NCBI RefSeq assembly: GCF_014898815.1
Contig: NW_026515544.1
Coordinates: forward strand, 496,001-560,000
DNA length: 64,000 nt
Source of the DNA: Panonychus citri
Taxonomy: Eukaryota; Arthropoda; Arachnida; Trombidiformes; Tetranychidae
Direction of reading: 5' to 3'
A program made the position numbers and the translations under genes. Shown here in pieces: positions 40,701-54,833 of this stretch. Below the pieces are notes generated by a model that had not been told where the DNA came from, did not search any database, and saw only the letters and a program-made list of their open reading frames with translations. Numbering within the stretch: position 1 is the stretch's first letter; each line of letters begins with the position of its first letter.

Positions 40701-43700
40701 TCGATATTATCAGTAAACCATCGTTAGTCCGGAGATTTTCTTGTTTCTGGCTCATAATTTTCAATTGAGGATCGTCAGACCAAGTATTTTGACTATTTTG
40801 ATTCAAATTTAAATGTTAATCATTGTTAGTCCAAACATTTAGACAATTGCTCATTCGATATTATCAGTTAACCATTGTTAGTCCGGGAATTTTCTTGTTT
40901 ATGGCTCATAATTTTCAATTGAGGATCGTCAGACCAAGTATTTTGACTATTTTGCTTCAAATTTAAATGTTAATCATTGTTAGTCCAAACATTTAGACAA
41001 TTGCTCATTCGATATTATCAGTTAACCATTGTTAGTCCGGGAATTTTCTTGTTTCTGGCTCATAATTTTCAATTGAGGATCGTCAGACCAAGTATTTTGA
41101 CTATTTTGATTCAAATTTAAATGTTAATCATTGTTAGTCCAAACATTTAGACAATTGCTCATTCGATATTATCAGTTAACCATTGTTAGTCCGGGAATTT
41201 TCTTGTTTCTGGCTCATAATTTTCAATTGAGGATCGTCAGCTCAAGTATTTTGAAAATTTTGATTTAAATTTAAATGTTAATCATTGTTAGTCCAAACAT
41301 TTAGACAATTGCTCATTCGATATTATCAGTTAACCATTGTTAGTCCGGGAATTTTCTTGTTTCTGGCTCATAATTTTCAATTGAGGATCGTCAGACCAAG
41401 TATTTTGACTATTTTGATTTAAATTTGAATGTTAATCATTGTTAGTCCAAACATTTAGACAATTGCTCATTCGATATTATCAGTTAACCATTGTTAGTCC
41501 GGAATTTTCTTGTTTCTGGCTCATAATTTTCAATTGAGGATCGTCAGACCAAGTATTTTGACTATTTTGATTTAAATTTGAATGTTAATCATTGTTAGTC
41601 CAAACATTTAGACAATTGCTCATTCGATATTATCAGTTAACCATTGTTAGTCCGGGAATTTTCTTGTTTATGGCTCATAATTTCAATTGAGGATCGTCAG
41701 ACCAAGTATTTTGACTATTTTGATTTAAATTTGAATGTTAATCATTGTTAGTCAAACATTTAGACAATTGCTCATTCGATTTATCAGTTAACCATTGTTA
41801 GTCCGGAATTTTCTTGTTTATGGCTCATAATTTTCAATTGAGGATCGTCAGACCAAGTATTTTGACTATTTTGATTTAAATTTGAATGTTAATCATTGTT
41901 AGTCCAAACATTTAGACAATTGCTCATTCGATTATCAGTTAACCATTGTTAGTCCGGGAATTTTCTTGTTTATGGCTCATAATTTTCAATTGAGGATCGT
42001 CAGACCAAGTATTTTGACTATTTTGATTCAAATTTAAATGTTAATCATTGTTAGTCCAAACATTTAGACAATTGCTCATTCGATATTATCAGTTAACCAT
42101 TGTTAGTCCGGGAATTTTCTTGTTTATGGCTCATAATTTTCAATTGAGGATCGTCAGACCAAGTATTTTCACTATTTTGATTTAAATTTGAATGTTAATC
42201 ATTGTTAGTCCAAACATTTAGACAATTGCTCATTCGATATTATCAGTTAACCATTGTTAGTCCGGGAATTTTCTTGTTTATGGCTCATAATTTTCAATTG
42301 AGGATCGTCAAACCAAGTATTTTGACTATTTTGATTCAAATTTGAATGTTAATCATTGTTAGTCCAAACATTTAGACAATTGCTCATTCGATATTATCAG
42401 TTAACTATTGTTAGTCCGGGAATTTTCTTGTTTCTGGCGCATAATTTCAATTGAGGATCGTCAGACCAAGTATTTTGACTATTTTGATTTAAATTTGAAT
42501 GTTAATCATTGTTAGTCCAAACATTTAGACAATTGCTCATTCGATATTATCAGTTAACCATTGTTAGTCGGGAATTTTCTTGTTTCTGGCTCATAATTTT
42601 CAATTGAGGATCGTCAGACCAAGTATTTTGACTATTTTGATTTAAATTTGAATGTTAATCATTGTTAGTCCAAACATTTAGACAATTGCTCATTCGATAT
42701 TATCAGTTAACCATTGTTAGTCCGGGAATTTTCTTGTTTCTGGCGCATAATTTTCAATTGAGCATCGTCAGACCAAGTATTTTGACTATTTTGATTCAAA
42801 TTAAAGTGTAAATCATTGTTAGTCCAAACATTTAGACAATTAATCATTGGTGATTATCAGTAAACCATCGTTAGTCCGGAGATTTTCTTGTTTCTGGCTC
42901 ATAATTTTAAATTGAGCATCGTCAGACCAAGTATTTTGACTATTTTGATTCAAATTAAAGTGTAAATCATTGTTAGTCCAAACATTTAGACAATTGCTCA
43001 TTCGATATTATCAGTTAACCATTGTTAGTCCGGAAATTTTCTTGTTTATGGCTCATAATTTTCAATTGAGGATCGTCAGACCAAGTATTTTCACTATTTT
43101 GATTCAAATTTAAATGTTAATCATTGTTAGTCCAAACATTTAGACAATTGCTCATTCGATATTATCAGTTAACCATTGTTAGTCCGGGAATTTTCTTGTT
43201 TATGGCTCATAATTTTCAATTGAGGATCGTCAGACCAAGTATTTTGACTATTTTGATTCAAATTTAAATGTTAATCATTGTTAGTCCAAACATTTAGACA
43301 ATTGCTCATTCGATATTATCAGTTAACCATTGTTAGTCCGGGAATTTTCTTGTTTCTGGCGCATAATTTCAATTGAGGATCGTCAGACCAAGTATTTTGA
43401 CTATTTTGATTTAAATTTGAATGTTAATCATTGTTAGTCCAAACATTTAGACAATTGCTCATTCGATATTATCAGTTAACCATTGTTAGTCCGGAATTTT
43501 CTTGTTTATGGCTCATAATTTTCAATTGAGGATCGTCAGACCAAGTATTTTCTATTTTGATTCAAATTTAAATGTTAATCATTGTTAGTCCAAACATTTA
43601 GACAATTGCTCATTCGATATTATCAGTTAACCATTGTTAGTCCGGGAATTTTCTTGTTTATGGCTCATAATTTTCAATTGAGGATCGTCAGACCAAGTAT

Positions 43701-46700
43701 TTTGACTATTTTGATTCAAATTTAAATGTTAATCATTGTTAGTCCAAACATTTAGACAATTGCTCATTCGATATTATCAGTTAACCATTGTTAGTCCGGA
43801 ATTTTCTTGTTTTGGCTTATTTTAATTGAGGATCGTCAGACCAAGTATTTTCACTATTTTGATTTAAATTTGAATGTTAATCATTGTTAGTCCAAACATT
43901 TAGACAATTGCTCATTCGATATTATCAGTTAACCATTGTTAGTCCGGGAATTTTCTTGTTTATGGCTCATAATTTTCAATTGAGGATCGTCAGACCAAGT
44001 ATTTTGACTATTTTGATTTAAATTTGAATGTTAATCATTGTTAGTCCAATCATTTAGACAATTGCTCATTCGATTTTATCAGTTAACCATTGTTAGTCCG
44101 GGAATTTTCTTGTTTCTGGCGCATAATTTCAATTGAGGATCGTCAGACCAAGTATTTTGACTATTTTGATTCAAATTCAAATGTTAATCATTGTTAGTCC
44201 AAACATTTAGACAATTGCTCATTCGATATTATCAGTTAACCATTGTTAGTCCGGGAATTTTCTTGTTTATGGCTCATAATTTTCAATTGAGGATCGTCAG
44301 ACCAAGTATTTTCACTATTTTGATTTAAATTTGAATGTTAATCATTGTTAGTCCAAACATTTAGACAATTGCTCATTCGATATTATCAGTTAACCATTGT
44401 TAGTCCGGGAATTTTCTTGTTTATGGCTCATAATTTTCAATTGAGGATCGTCAGACCAAGTATTTTGACTATTTTGATTCAAATTTAAATGTTAATCATT
44501 GTTAGTCCAAACATTTAGACAATTGCTCATTCGATATTATCAGTTAACCATTGTTAGTCCGGGAATTTTCTTGTTTATGGCTCATAATTTTCAATTGAGG
44601 ATCGTCAGACCAAGTATTTTGACTATTTTGATTCAAATTTAAATGTTAATCATTGTTAGTCCAAACATTTAGACAATTGCTCATTCGATATTATCAGTTA
44701 ACCATTGTTAGTCCGGGAATTTTCTTGTTTATGGCTCATAATTTTCAATTGAGGATCGTCAGACCAAGTATTTTCACTATTTTGATTTAAATTTGGATGT
44801 TAATCATTGTTAGTCCAAATGTTTAGACAATTGCTCATTCGATATTATCAGTTAACCATTGTTAGTCCGGAAATTTTCTTGTTTCTGGCGCATTATTTTC
44901 AATTGAGGATCGTCAGACCAAGTTTTTTCACTATTTTGATTTAAATTTGAATGTTAATCATTGTTAGTCCAAACATTTAGACAATTGCTCATTCGATATT
45001 ATCAGTTAACCATTGTTAGTCCGGGAATTTTCTTGTTTATGGCTCATAATTTTCAATTGAGGATCGTCAGACCAAGTATTTTGACTATTTTGATTCAAAT
45101 TTAAATGTTAATCATTGTTAGTCCAAACATTTAGACAATTGCTCATTCGATATTATCAGTTAACCATTGTTAGTCCGGGAATTTTCTTGTTTATGGCTCA
45201 TAATTTTCAATTGAGGATCGTCAGACCAAGTATTTTGACTATTTTGATTCAAATTTAAATGTTAATCATTGTTAGTCCAAACATTTAGACAATTGCTCAT
45301 TCGATATTATCAGTTAACCATTGTTAGTCCGGGAATTTTCTTGTTTATGCTCATAATTTTCAATTGAGGATCGTCAGACCAAGTATTTTCACTATTTTGA
45401 TTTAAATTTGAATGTTAATCATTGTTAGTCCAAACATTTAGACAATTGCTCATTCGATATTATCAGTTAACCATTGTTAGTCCGAATTTTCTTGTTTCTG
45501 GCTCATAATTTTCAATTGAGGATCGTCAGACCAAGTTTTTCACTATTTTGATTTAAATTTGAATGTTAATCATTGTTAGTCCAAACATTTAGACAATTGC
45601 TCATTCGATATTATCAGTTAACCATTGTTAGTCCGGGAATTTTCTTGTTTATGGCTCATAATTTTCAATTGAGGATCGTCAAACCAAGTATTTTGACTAT
45701 TTTGATTCAAATTTAAATGTTAATCATTGTTAGTCCAATCATTTAGACAATTGCTCATTCGATTTTATCAGTTAACCATTGTTAGTCCGGGAATTTTCTT
45801 GTTTATGGCTCATAATTTTCAATTGAGGATCGTCAGACCAAGTATTTTGACTATTTTGATTTAAATTTGAATGTTAATCATTGTTAGTCCAAACATTTAG
45901 ACAATTGCTCATTCGATATTATCAGTTAACCATTGTTAGTCCGGGAATTTTCTTGTTTATGGCTCATAATTTTCAATTGAGGATCGTCAGACCAAGTATT
46001 TTGACTATTTTGATTCAAATTTAAATGTTAATCATTGTTAATCCAAACATTTAGACAATTGCTCATTCGATATTATCAGTTAACCATTGTTAGTCCGGAA
46101 TTTTCTTGTTTATGGCTCATAATTTTCAATTGAGGATCGTCAGACCAAGTATTTTGACTATTTTGATTCAAATTTAAATGTTAATCATTGTTAGTCCAAA
46201 CATTTAGACAATTGCTCATTCGATATTATCAGTTAACCATTGTTAGTCCGGGAATTTTTGTTTATGGCTCATAATTTTCAATTGAGGATCGTCAGACCAA
46301 GTATTTTCACTATTTTGATTTAAATTTAATGTTAATCATTGTTAGTCCAAACATTTAGACAATTGCTCATTCGATATTATCAGTTAACCATTGTTAGTCC
46401 GGAATTTTCTTGTTTCTGGCATAATTTCAATTGAGGATCGTCAGACCAAGTATTTTACTATTTTGATTTAAATTTGAATGTTAATCATTGTTAGTCCAAA
46501 CATTTAGACAATTGCTCATTCGATATTATCAGTTAACCATTGTTAGTCCGGAATTTTCTTGTTTATGGCTCATAATTTTCAATTGAGGATCGTCAGACCA
46601 AGTATTTTCACTATTTTGATTTAAATTTGAATGTTAATCATTGTTAGTCCAAACATTTAGACAATTGCTCATTCAATATTATCAGTTAACCATTGTTAGT

Positions 46701-49700
46701 CCGGAAATTTTCTTGTTTCTGGCGCATAATTTTCAATTGAGGATCGTCAGACCAAGTATTTTGACTATTTTGATTTAAATTTGAATGTTAATCATTGTTA
46801 GTCCAAACATTTAGACAATTGCTCATTCGATATTATCAGTTAACCATTGTTAGTCCAGGAATTTTCTTGTTTATGGCGCATAATTTTCAATTGAGGATCG
46901 TCAGACCAAGTATTTTGACTATTTTGATTCAAATTTAAATGTTAATCATTGTTAGTCCAAACATTTAGACAATTGCTCATTCGATATTATCAGTTAACCA
47001 TTGTTAGTCCGGGAATTTTCTTGTTTATGGCTCATAATTTTCAATTGAGGATCGTCAGACCAAGTATTTTGACTATTTTGATTTAAATTTGAATGTTAAT
47101 CATTGTTAGTCCAAACATTTAGACAATTGCTCATTTCGATATTATCAGTTAACCATTGTTAGTCCGGAATTTTCTTGTTTATGGCTCATAATTTTCAATT
47201 GAGGATCGTCAGACCAAGTATTTTGACTATTTTGATTTAAATTTAAATGTTAATCATTGTTAGTCCAAACATTTAGACAATTGCTCATTCGATATTATCA
47301 GTAAACCATCGTTAGTCCGGAATTTTCTTGTTTCTGGCTCATAATTTTAAATTGAGCATCGTCAGACCAAGTATTTTGACTATTTTGATTCAAATTAAAG
47401 TGTAAATCATTGTTAGTCCAAACATTTAGACAATTAATCATTGGTGATTATCAGTAAACCATCGTTAGTCCGGGAATTTTCTTGTTTCTGGCTCATAATT
47501 TTAAATTGAGCATCGTCAGACCAAGTATTTTGACTATTTTGATTTAAATTTGAATGTTAATCATTGTTAGTCCAAACATTTAGACAATTGCTCATTCGAT
47601 ATTATCAGTTAACCATTGTTAGTCCGGGAATTTTCTTGTTTCTGGCGCATAATTTCAATTGAGGATCGTCAGACCAAGTATTTTGACTATTTTGATTTAA
47701 ATTTGAATGTTAATCATTGTTAGTCCAAAAGTTTAGACAATTGCTCATTCGATATTATCAGTTAACCATTGTTAGTCCAGGAATTTTCTTGTTTATGGCG
47801 CATAATTTTCAATTGAGGATCGTCAGACCAAGTATTTTGACTATTTTGATTCAAATGTAAATGTTAATCATTGTTAGTCCAAACATTTAGACAATTGCTC
47901 ATTCGATATTATCAGTTAACCATTGTTAGTCCGGGAATTTTCTTGTTTATGGCTCATAATTTTCAATTGAGGATCGTCAGACCAAGTATTTTGACTATTT
48001 TGATTTAAATTTGAATGTTAATCATTGTTAGTCCAAACATTTAGACAATTGCTCATTTGATATTATCAGTTAACCATTGTTAGTCCGGGAATTTTCTTGT
48101 TTATGGCTCATAATTTTCAATTGAGGATCGTCAGACCAAGTATTTTGACTATTTTGCTTCAAATTTAAATGTTAATCATTATTAGTCCAAACATTTAGAC
48201 AATTGCTCATTCGATATTATCAGTTAACCATTGTTAGTCCGGGAATTTTCTTGTTTATGGCTCATAATTTTCAATTGAGGATCGTCAGACCAAGTATTTT
48301 GACTATTTTGATTCAAATTTAAATGTTAATCATTGTTAGTCCAAACATTTAGACAATTGCTCATTCGATATTATCAGTTAACCATTGTTAGTCCGGGAAT
48401 TTTCTTGTTTCTGGCGCATAATTTCAATTGAGGATCGTCAGACCAAGTATTTTGACTATTTTGATTTAAATTTGAATGTTAATCATTGTTAGTCCAAACA
48501 TTTAGTCAATTGCTCATTCGATATTATCAGTTAACCATTGTTAGTCCGGAAATTTTCTTGTTTATGGCTCATAATTTTCAATTGAGGATCGTCAGACCAA
48601 GTATTTTGACTATTTTGATTTAAATTTGAATGTTAATCATTGTTAGTCCAAACATTTAGACAATTGCTCATTCGATATTATCAGTTAACCATTGTTAGTC
48701 CGGGAATTTTCTTGTTTATGGCTCATAATTTTCAATTGAGGATCGTCAGACCAAGTATTTTCACTATTTTGATTTAAATTTGAATGTTAATCATTGTTAG
48801 TCCAAACATTTAGACAATTGCTCATTCGATATTATCAGTTAACCATTGTTAGTCCGGGAATTTTCTTGTTTATGGCTCATAATTTTCAATTGAGGATCGT
48901 CAGACCAAGTATTTTGACTATTTTGATTCAAATTTAAATGTTAATCATTGTTAGTCCAAACATTTAGACAATTGCTCATTCGATATTATCAGTTAACCAT
49001 TGTTAGTCCGGAATTTTCTTGTTTATGGCTCATAATTTTCAATTGAGGATCGTCAGACCAAGTATTTTCACTATTTTGATTTAAATTTGAATGTTAATCA
49101 TTGTTAGTCAAACATTTAGACAATTGCTCATTCGATATTATCAGTTAACCATTGTTAGTCCGGGAATTTTCTTGTTTCTGGCGCATAATTTCAATTGAGG
49201 ATCGTCAGACCAAGTATTTTGACTATTTTGATTTAAATTTGAATGTTAATCATTGTTAGTCCAAACATTTAGACAATTGCTCATTCGATATTATCAGTTA
49301 ACCATTGTTAGTCCGGAATTTTCTTGTTTATGGCTCATAATTTTCAATTGAGGATCGTCAGACCAAGTATTTTCACTATTTTGATTTAAATTTGAATGTT
49401 AATCATTGTTAGTCCAAACATTTAGACAATTGCTCATTCGATATTATCAGTTAACCATTGTTAGTCCGGAATTTTCTTGTTTATGGCTCATAATTTTCAA
49501 TTGAGGATCGTCAGACCAAGTATTTTCACTATTTTGATTTAAATTTGAATGTTAATCATTGTTAGTCCAAACATTTAGACAATTGCTCATTCGATATTAT
49601 CAGTTAACCATTGTTAGTCCAAGAATTTTCTTGTTTATGGCTCATAATTTTCAATTGAGGATCGTCAGACCAAGTATTTTGACTATTTTGATTTAAATTT

Positions 49701-52133
49701 GAATGTTAATCATTGTTAGTCCAAACATTTAGACAATTGCTCATTCGATATTATCAGTTAACCATTGTTAGTCCGGGAATTTTCTTGTTTATGGCTCATA
49801 ATTTTCAATTGAGGATCGTCAGACCAAGTATTTTGACTATTTTGATTCAAATTTAAATGTTAATCATTGTTAGTCCAAACATTTAGACAATTGCTCATTC
49901 GATATTATCAGTTAACCATTGTTAGTCCGGAATTTTCTTGTTTATGGCTCATAATTTTCAATTGAGGATCGTCAGACCAAGTATTTTGACTATTTTGATT
50001 TAAATTTGAATGTTAATCATTGTTAGTCCAAACATTTAGACAATTGCTCATTCGATATTATCAGTTAACCATTGTTAGTCCGGGAATTTTCTTGTTTATG
50101 GCTCATAATTTTCAATTGAGGATCGTCAGACCAAGTATTTTGACTATTTTGATTCAAATTTAAATGTTAATCATTGTTAGTCAAACATTTAGACAATTGC
50201 TCATTCGATATTATCAGTTAACCATTGTTAGTCCGGAATTTTCTTGTTTATGGCTCATAATTTTCAATTGAGGATCGTCAGACCAAGTATTTTCACTATT
50301 TTGATTTAAATTTGAATGTTAATCATTGTTAGTCCAAACATTTAGACAATTGCTCATTCGATATTATCAGTTAACCATTGTTAGTCCGGGAATTTTCTTG
50401 TTTATGGCTCATAATTTTCAATTGAGGATCGTCAGACCAAGTATTTTCACTATTTTGATTTAAATTTAAATGTTAATCATTGTTAGTCCAAACATTTAGA
50501 CAATTGCTCATTCGATATTATCAGTTAACCATTGTTAGTCCGGAATTTTCTTGTTTATGGCTCATAATTTTCAATTGAGGATCGTCAGACCAAGTATTTT
50601 GACTATTTTGATTTAAATTTGAATGTTAATCATTGTTAGTCCAAACATTTAGACAATTGCTCATTCGATATTATCAGTTAACCATTGTTAGTCCGGAATT
50701 TTCTTGTTTATGGCTCATAATTTTCAATTGAGGATCGTCAGACCAAGTATTTTGACTATTTTGATTCAAATTTAAATGTTAATCATTGTTAGTCCAAACA
50801 TTTAGACAATTGCTCATTCGATATTATCAGTTAACCATTGTTAGTCCGGGAATTTTCTTGTTTATGGCTCATAATTTTCAATTGAGGATCGTCAGACCAA
50901 GTATTTTCACTATTTTGATTTAAATTTGAATGTTAATCATTGTTAGTCCAAACATTTAGACAATTGCTCATTCGATATTATCAGTTAACCATTGTTAGTC
51001 CGGGAATTTTCTTGTTTATGGCTCATAATTTTCAATTGAGGATCGTCAGACCAAGTATTTTGACTATTTTGATTCAAATTTAAATGTTAATCATTGTTAA
51101 TCCAAACATTTAGACAATTGCTCATTCGATATTATCAGTTAACCATTGTTAGTCCGGGAATTTTCTTGTTTATGGCTCATAATTTTCAATTGAGGATCGT
51201 CAGACCAAGTATTTTGACTATTTTGATTCAAATTTAAATGTTAATCATTGTTAGTCCAAACATTTAGACAATTGCTCATTCGATATTATCAGTTTACCAT
51301 TGTTAGTCCGGGAATTTTCTTGTTTATGGCTCATAATTTTCAATTGCGGATCGTCAGACCAAGTATTTTCACTATTTTGATTTAAATTTGAATGTTAATC
51401 ATTGTTAGTCCAAACATTTAGACAATTGCTCATTTGATATTATCAGTTAACCATTGTTAGTCCGGGAATTTTCTTGTTTATGGCTCATAATTTTCAATTG
51501 AGGATCGTCAGACCAAGTATTTTGACTATTTTGATTCAAATTTAAATGTTAATCATTGTTAGTCCAAACATTTAGACAATTGCTCATTCGATATTATCAG
51601 TTAACCATTGTTAGTCCGGGAATTTTCTTGTTTATGGCTCATAATTTTCAATTGAGGATCGTCAGACCAAGTATTTTCACTATTTTGATTTAAATTTGAA
51701 TGTTAATCATTGTTAGTCCAAACATTTAGACAATTGCTCATTCGATATTATCAGTTAACCATTGTTAGTCCGGGAATTTATTTGTTTATGGCTCATAATT
51801 TTCAATTGAGGATCGTCAGACCAAGTATTTTGACTATTTTGATTTAAATTTGAATGTTAATCATTGTTAGTCCAAACATTTAGACAATTGCTCATTCGAT
51901 ATTATCAGTTAACCATTGTTAGTCCGGGAATTTTCTTGTTTATGGCTCATAATTTTCAATTGAGGATCGTCAGACCAAGTATTTTGACTATTTTGATTTA
52001 AATTTGAATGTTAATCATTGTTAGTCCAAACATTTAGACAATTGCTCATTCGATATTATCAGTTAACCATTGTTAGTCCGGGAATTTTCTTGTTTATGGC
52101 TCATAATTTTCAATTGAGGATCGTCAGACCAAG
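34703..52133. repeat. 154-bp satellite array, left block, about 113 units
   Basis: Head-to-tail monomers of about 154 bp; landmark spacing such as 35090 to 35244 and 37391 to 37545 is exactly 154. Each unit reads through gttaatcattgttagtcc, catttagacaattgctcatt, gttaaccattgttagtccgg, caattgaggatcgtcagacc and tattttgactattttg. Within a unit the 18-mer GTTAAYCATTGTTAGTCC occurs twice, 52 bp apart. Variants are shared by many units: TTTCTGG or TTTATGG; GCTC or GCGC; TTGACT or TTCACT; CCGGGAA or CCGGAA; TTTAAATTTGAAT or TTCAAATTTAAAT. The first unit and some internal ones (near 36085-36200, 39121-39250, 42798-42940, 47392-47520) are more diverged. No unit contains a long open frame. Confidence 0.97.
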
Positions 52134-52488
52134 TGTAAGAGTATTACTTTATCGGAACACTCGATTACCGAAATCTTTAATTAGGGGCCAATCTCATATC
52201 ACAGTGGATTAAGTAATTACTTAATCCACACCACAAGTGATTAACAACAATTAATTAATTATAAATAGCATTAATGTTGAATTAGGATTAACAATATGGA
52301 CAAGAGTTTAACACAAAGAGATTTAATTTTAACAAGGATTAGGATTAACTGGTTCACATTAACTGACTCACTGACTCTCAAAACAATCTTGTGTTTTATA
52401 CCCTTTTGATTAAGGTGACACTTAATCAACCTTGATTCTGTTGGTTGTTGATGATGGTGAGTTTGGGAAGCGCAGCTTACCTCCCACA
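52134..52488 (-). repeat. Left long terminal repeat (3' LTR of the element)
   Basis: About 355 bp, TGTAAGAG...CTCCCACA on the plus strand, repeated directly at 55568-55900. It contains the small palindrome ggattaagtaattacttaatcc (shown complete at 52203-52224) and an AATATGGACAAG block shared with the other LTR. Confidence 0.82.
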
Positions 52489-52600
52489 AACCCCGCAAAA
52501 GCTGAGCGCGGACTCTTAAACGGTTCGACCTCGAAGGAGATCAACGATCTCTAACGAACCTCATCAAACATCTATCTATAGGAAACAGTGGGAAATTTTC
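52489..52600 (-). other. GC-richer internal strip next to the left LTR
   Basis: The segment aaaccccgcaaaagctgagc and what follows is unusually GC-rich for this window. On the minus strand one frame is open across it and into the LTR (S-F-E-V-E-P-F-K-S-P-R, then G-F-V-G-G-K). The strip also contains the hairpin gagatc-aac-gatctc. It could be the 3' end of the element's coding region or its polypurine-tract area. I cannot decide. Confidence 0.4.
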
Positions 52601-53520
52601 GCTTATCGCCACGTTATTAATATCAATCAGCTTATCACAAACTGAGTAAATATTACATAAAACAGGTATGCTAAGTGTTGAGGGTTGCTACAATTTGGAA
52701 TGAAAATTTTGACTTTTGGTCATGAAAAATATTTTCTGGAAATTCGTTTAAAGATATCAGGATGATTTATAGTGCATTCAAAGCGCTAAACTGATCAAAT
52801 TGTATCATGGGCAAATGCTTCTGGAGATGAATCAATTCAAGTTATTCACAGATGAAGTTAATTATCATCTCAATTGCAAACCAGCATGGTCAATAAGTTG
52901 ATCAGATTGGCACTTGAATACATCAATCGATTGAATTTTAGATGAATATCAAAATAACATAGGCTGGATATGGTTATCTTGAGTGGTTTTGAGTAATTTG
53001 TTTTAAAGATGATTTAACTTGATTATTGATTGAACAGGAAATTGTTGCCATAATTTTAGTAGGAAGCAGGCGCATTTAAATAATTCATATTTTCGTAATG
53101 TGGTGATGTGAAGACCAGTAGAGGTGTTTTTCCATTTTTGATTTTCCGTTTCGTAAAATATTGATTATAATATTTATCATGAATTCTCATTGGGTTACTA
53201 TTTGACTGATGCTCTTGTTTGAGATGAAACATTCCAACAGTATTAACGTATATTTTATTTCAGCAGTTCCATTTTCCATGTTTTCTTAGTAGTGTTGATA
53301 TTAGGATCAATTGAATGTGAATTAATTGTTGATGATTTTGATTTTTTTGACTGGAGAATAGTACTTCCTCCTTAATTACGATGATTCAACCACACGTTTA
53401 GTTGAGTTACCAGGACGTTGTGGGCCATAAATACGGAAAAACTCACGGAATAAATAGCGCCAACAGTATTGGTTCTCAACTGAACTTGTAACGGAATCAA
53501 AACGATAAACAGTAAATTGA

Positions 53521-54833
53521 TTAGTAAAGATTACCTCTAATTGTTGCTACAGTTGCATGGATAAAATCATGTCCAAATATTATCGGATAATTTAAATCTT
53601 TCATAATATAAACTCTAATCGCCTTTTCTATCTCGGGTAACAACGAATGAAAATTTGAAACTCCAACAGCGGACACCGATGATGAAGACGAACAAAACCA
53701 TCAAACTCGTGACTTGTTATAAACTGCAAGTCCTAATTTATCTGCAAGATCTGATGACATCAAAGTACTTGACACCTGTATCGATCATTGCCAGTGTCTC
53801 GACCAATGGAATATCCAGAACTTCTACCATGATCAGTCTCTTGATTTAACTGGCTCACCATTTAGGTTGACCCTTTCATTTTGTAATTTTGTATATTGAT
53901 ACCTTCGATCTGTTGTTTTAATGGACAATTATCAGTATAATGTCCATTATATCCTAAGGTAACTGATTGAGGTTATTCATCGATTGATTTGAATTAGGAT
54001 AAAATTGAGGTTGATGAAACTGTTTCCGTAATTATTTTGTTGATTATAACGCCTTTGATCAAACTGTTGATCATTTTGTTGATGAGATTGTTGATTGTTT
54101 TGATGATTCGGTTGTTGGTGAAAATTAGATTGATTAGATTGTTGATACATTGGCTGATTGGGTTGATTAAATATTGGGTTATTACTGTTTCGAGGATAAG
54201 AATTATTATATAATTATCTTTTAAAATATCATCAATTCTGGTTATGGTAAGGTCGTTTACTAATTGAATCTTAAATCAGGAGGTAATGTGAACAAAATGA
54301 TCAAGACAATACAGTGTTCGTCTAATATTGGAACGTAATCGAGCGGCTTTAGTGATGATGCGGCAATGATTGATTGGATCGTTACCTTGTAGAACTTGGT
54401 TGTGTAAAGGTCATGAGAAGCAGCGACTATTTCACTTTCACCAATGTAAGTGGTTCTTAATTTAGAATAGACCTTCAAAGAAATATGGAAAAGCGTTAAA
54501 ATTTTCTTTACTTCATCATAAATCTTAAATGGTAGATTAGCTGACAGAATCTTTATCGCAGTTGAATCATCAAACAAAGATATCGATCTTAGACTCCAAT
54601 TCCTTTAGCCATTCATTTAGACTTTCATTTTCATTGAATTTATCTTGAATCTTGAGCCAACTCGGATGAAACTGTAAGTTGTTATTCTGTTGTTGATGAA
54701 CAGGAGAATGATCATGATATTGAGTTGACATTGGATCCTCGAAATGATCAGATCGGTGAGTAAACAGGAAATGTTGTTGATTGATGTTGATGTTGCTGAA
54801 TGTTTGATTCAGCTCAGTATCATAGTTGATCAA
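53521..54833 (-). pseudogene. Decayed gag and aspartic protease of the LTR element
   Basis: Gag is split by a frameshift near 54570. The first piece ends HPSWLKIQDKFNENESLNEW, and the second opens FDDSTAIKILSANLPFKIY and ends near LFTLPPDLRF, patterns typical of LTR-element capsid domains. A Gln/Asn-rich linker (54050-54170) leads to GYNGHYTDNC, the second half of a CCHC zinc knuckle. Next comes a protease with the active-site triad DTG (GAT ACA GGT at 53774-53782), a one-base frameshift, then SSTLMSSDLADKLGL and the conserved end IIFGHDFIHATVATIRGNLY with a stop at 53521. Several frameshifts make it inactive as read here. Confidence 0.75.

Noticed and set aside
52018..52212. A 64-codon open frame across the array-LTR border
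   Set aside because: It is made of satellite and LTR sequence and matches no protein family.
52489..52560. A tRNA gene suggested by GGTTCGA
   Set aside because: No T-stem pairing around it and no matching acceptor stem or anticodon arm.
52561..53520. A reverse transcriptase in the LTR element
   Set aside because: I read the minus strand for YxDD-type and upstream conserved blocks and found only weak resemblances broken by stops; a profile search would be needed to claim it.
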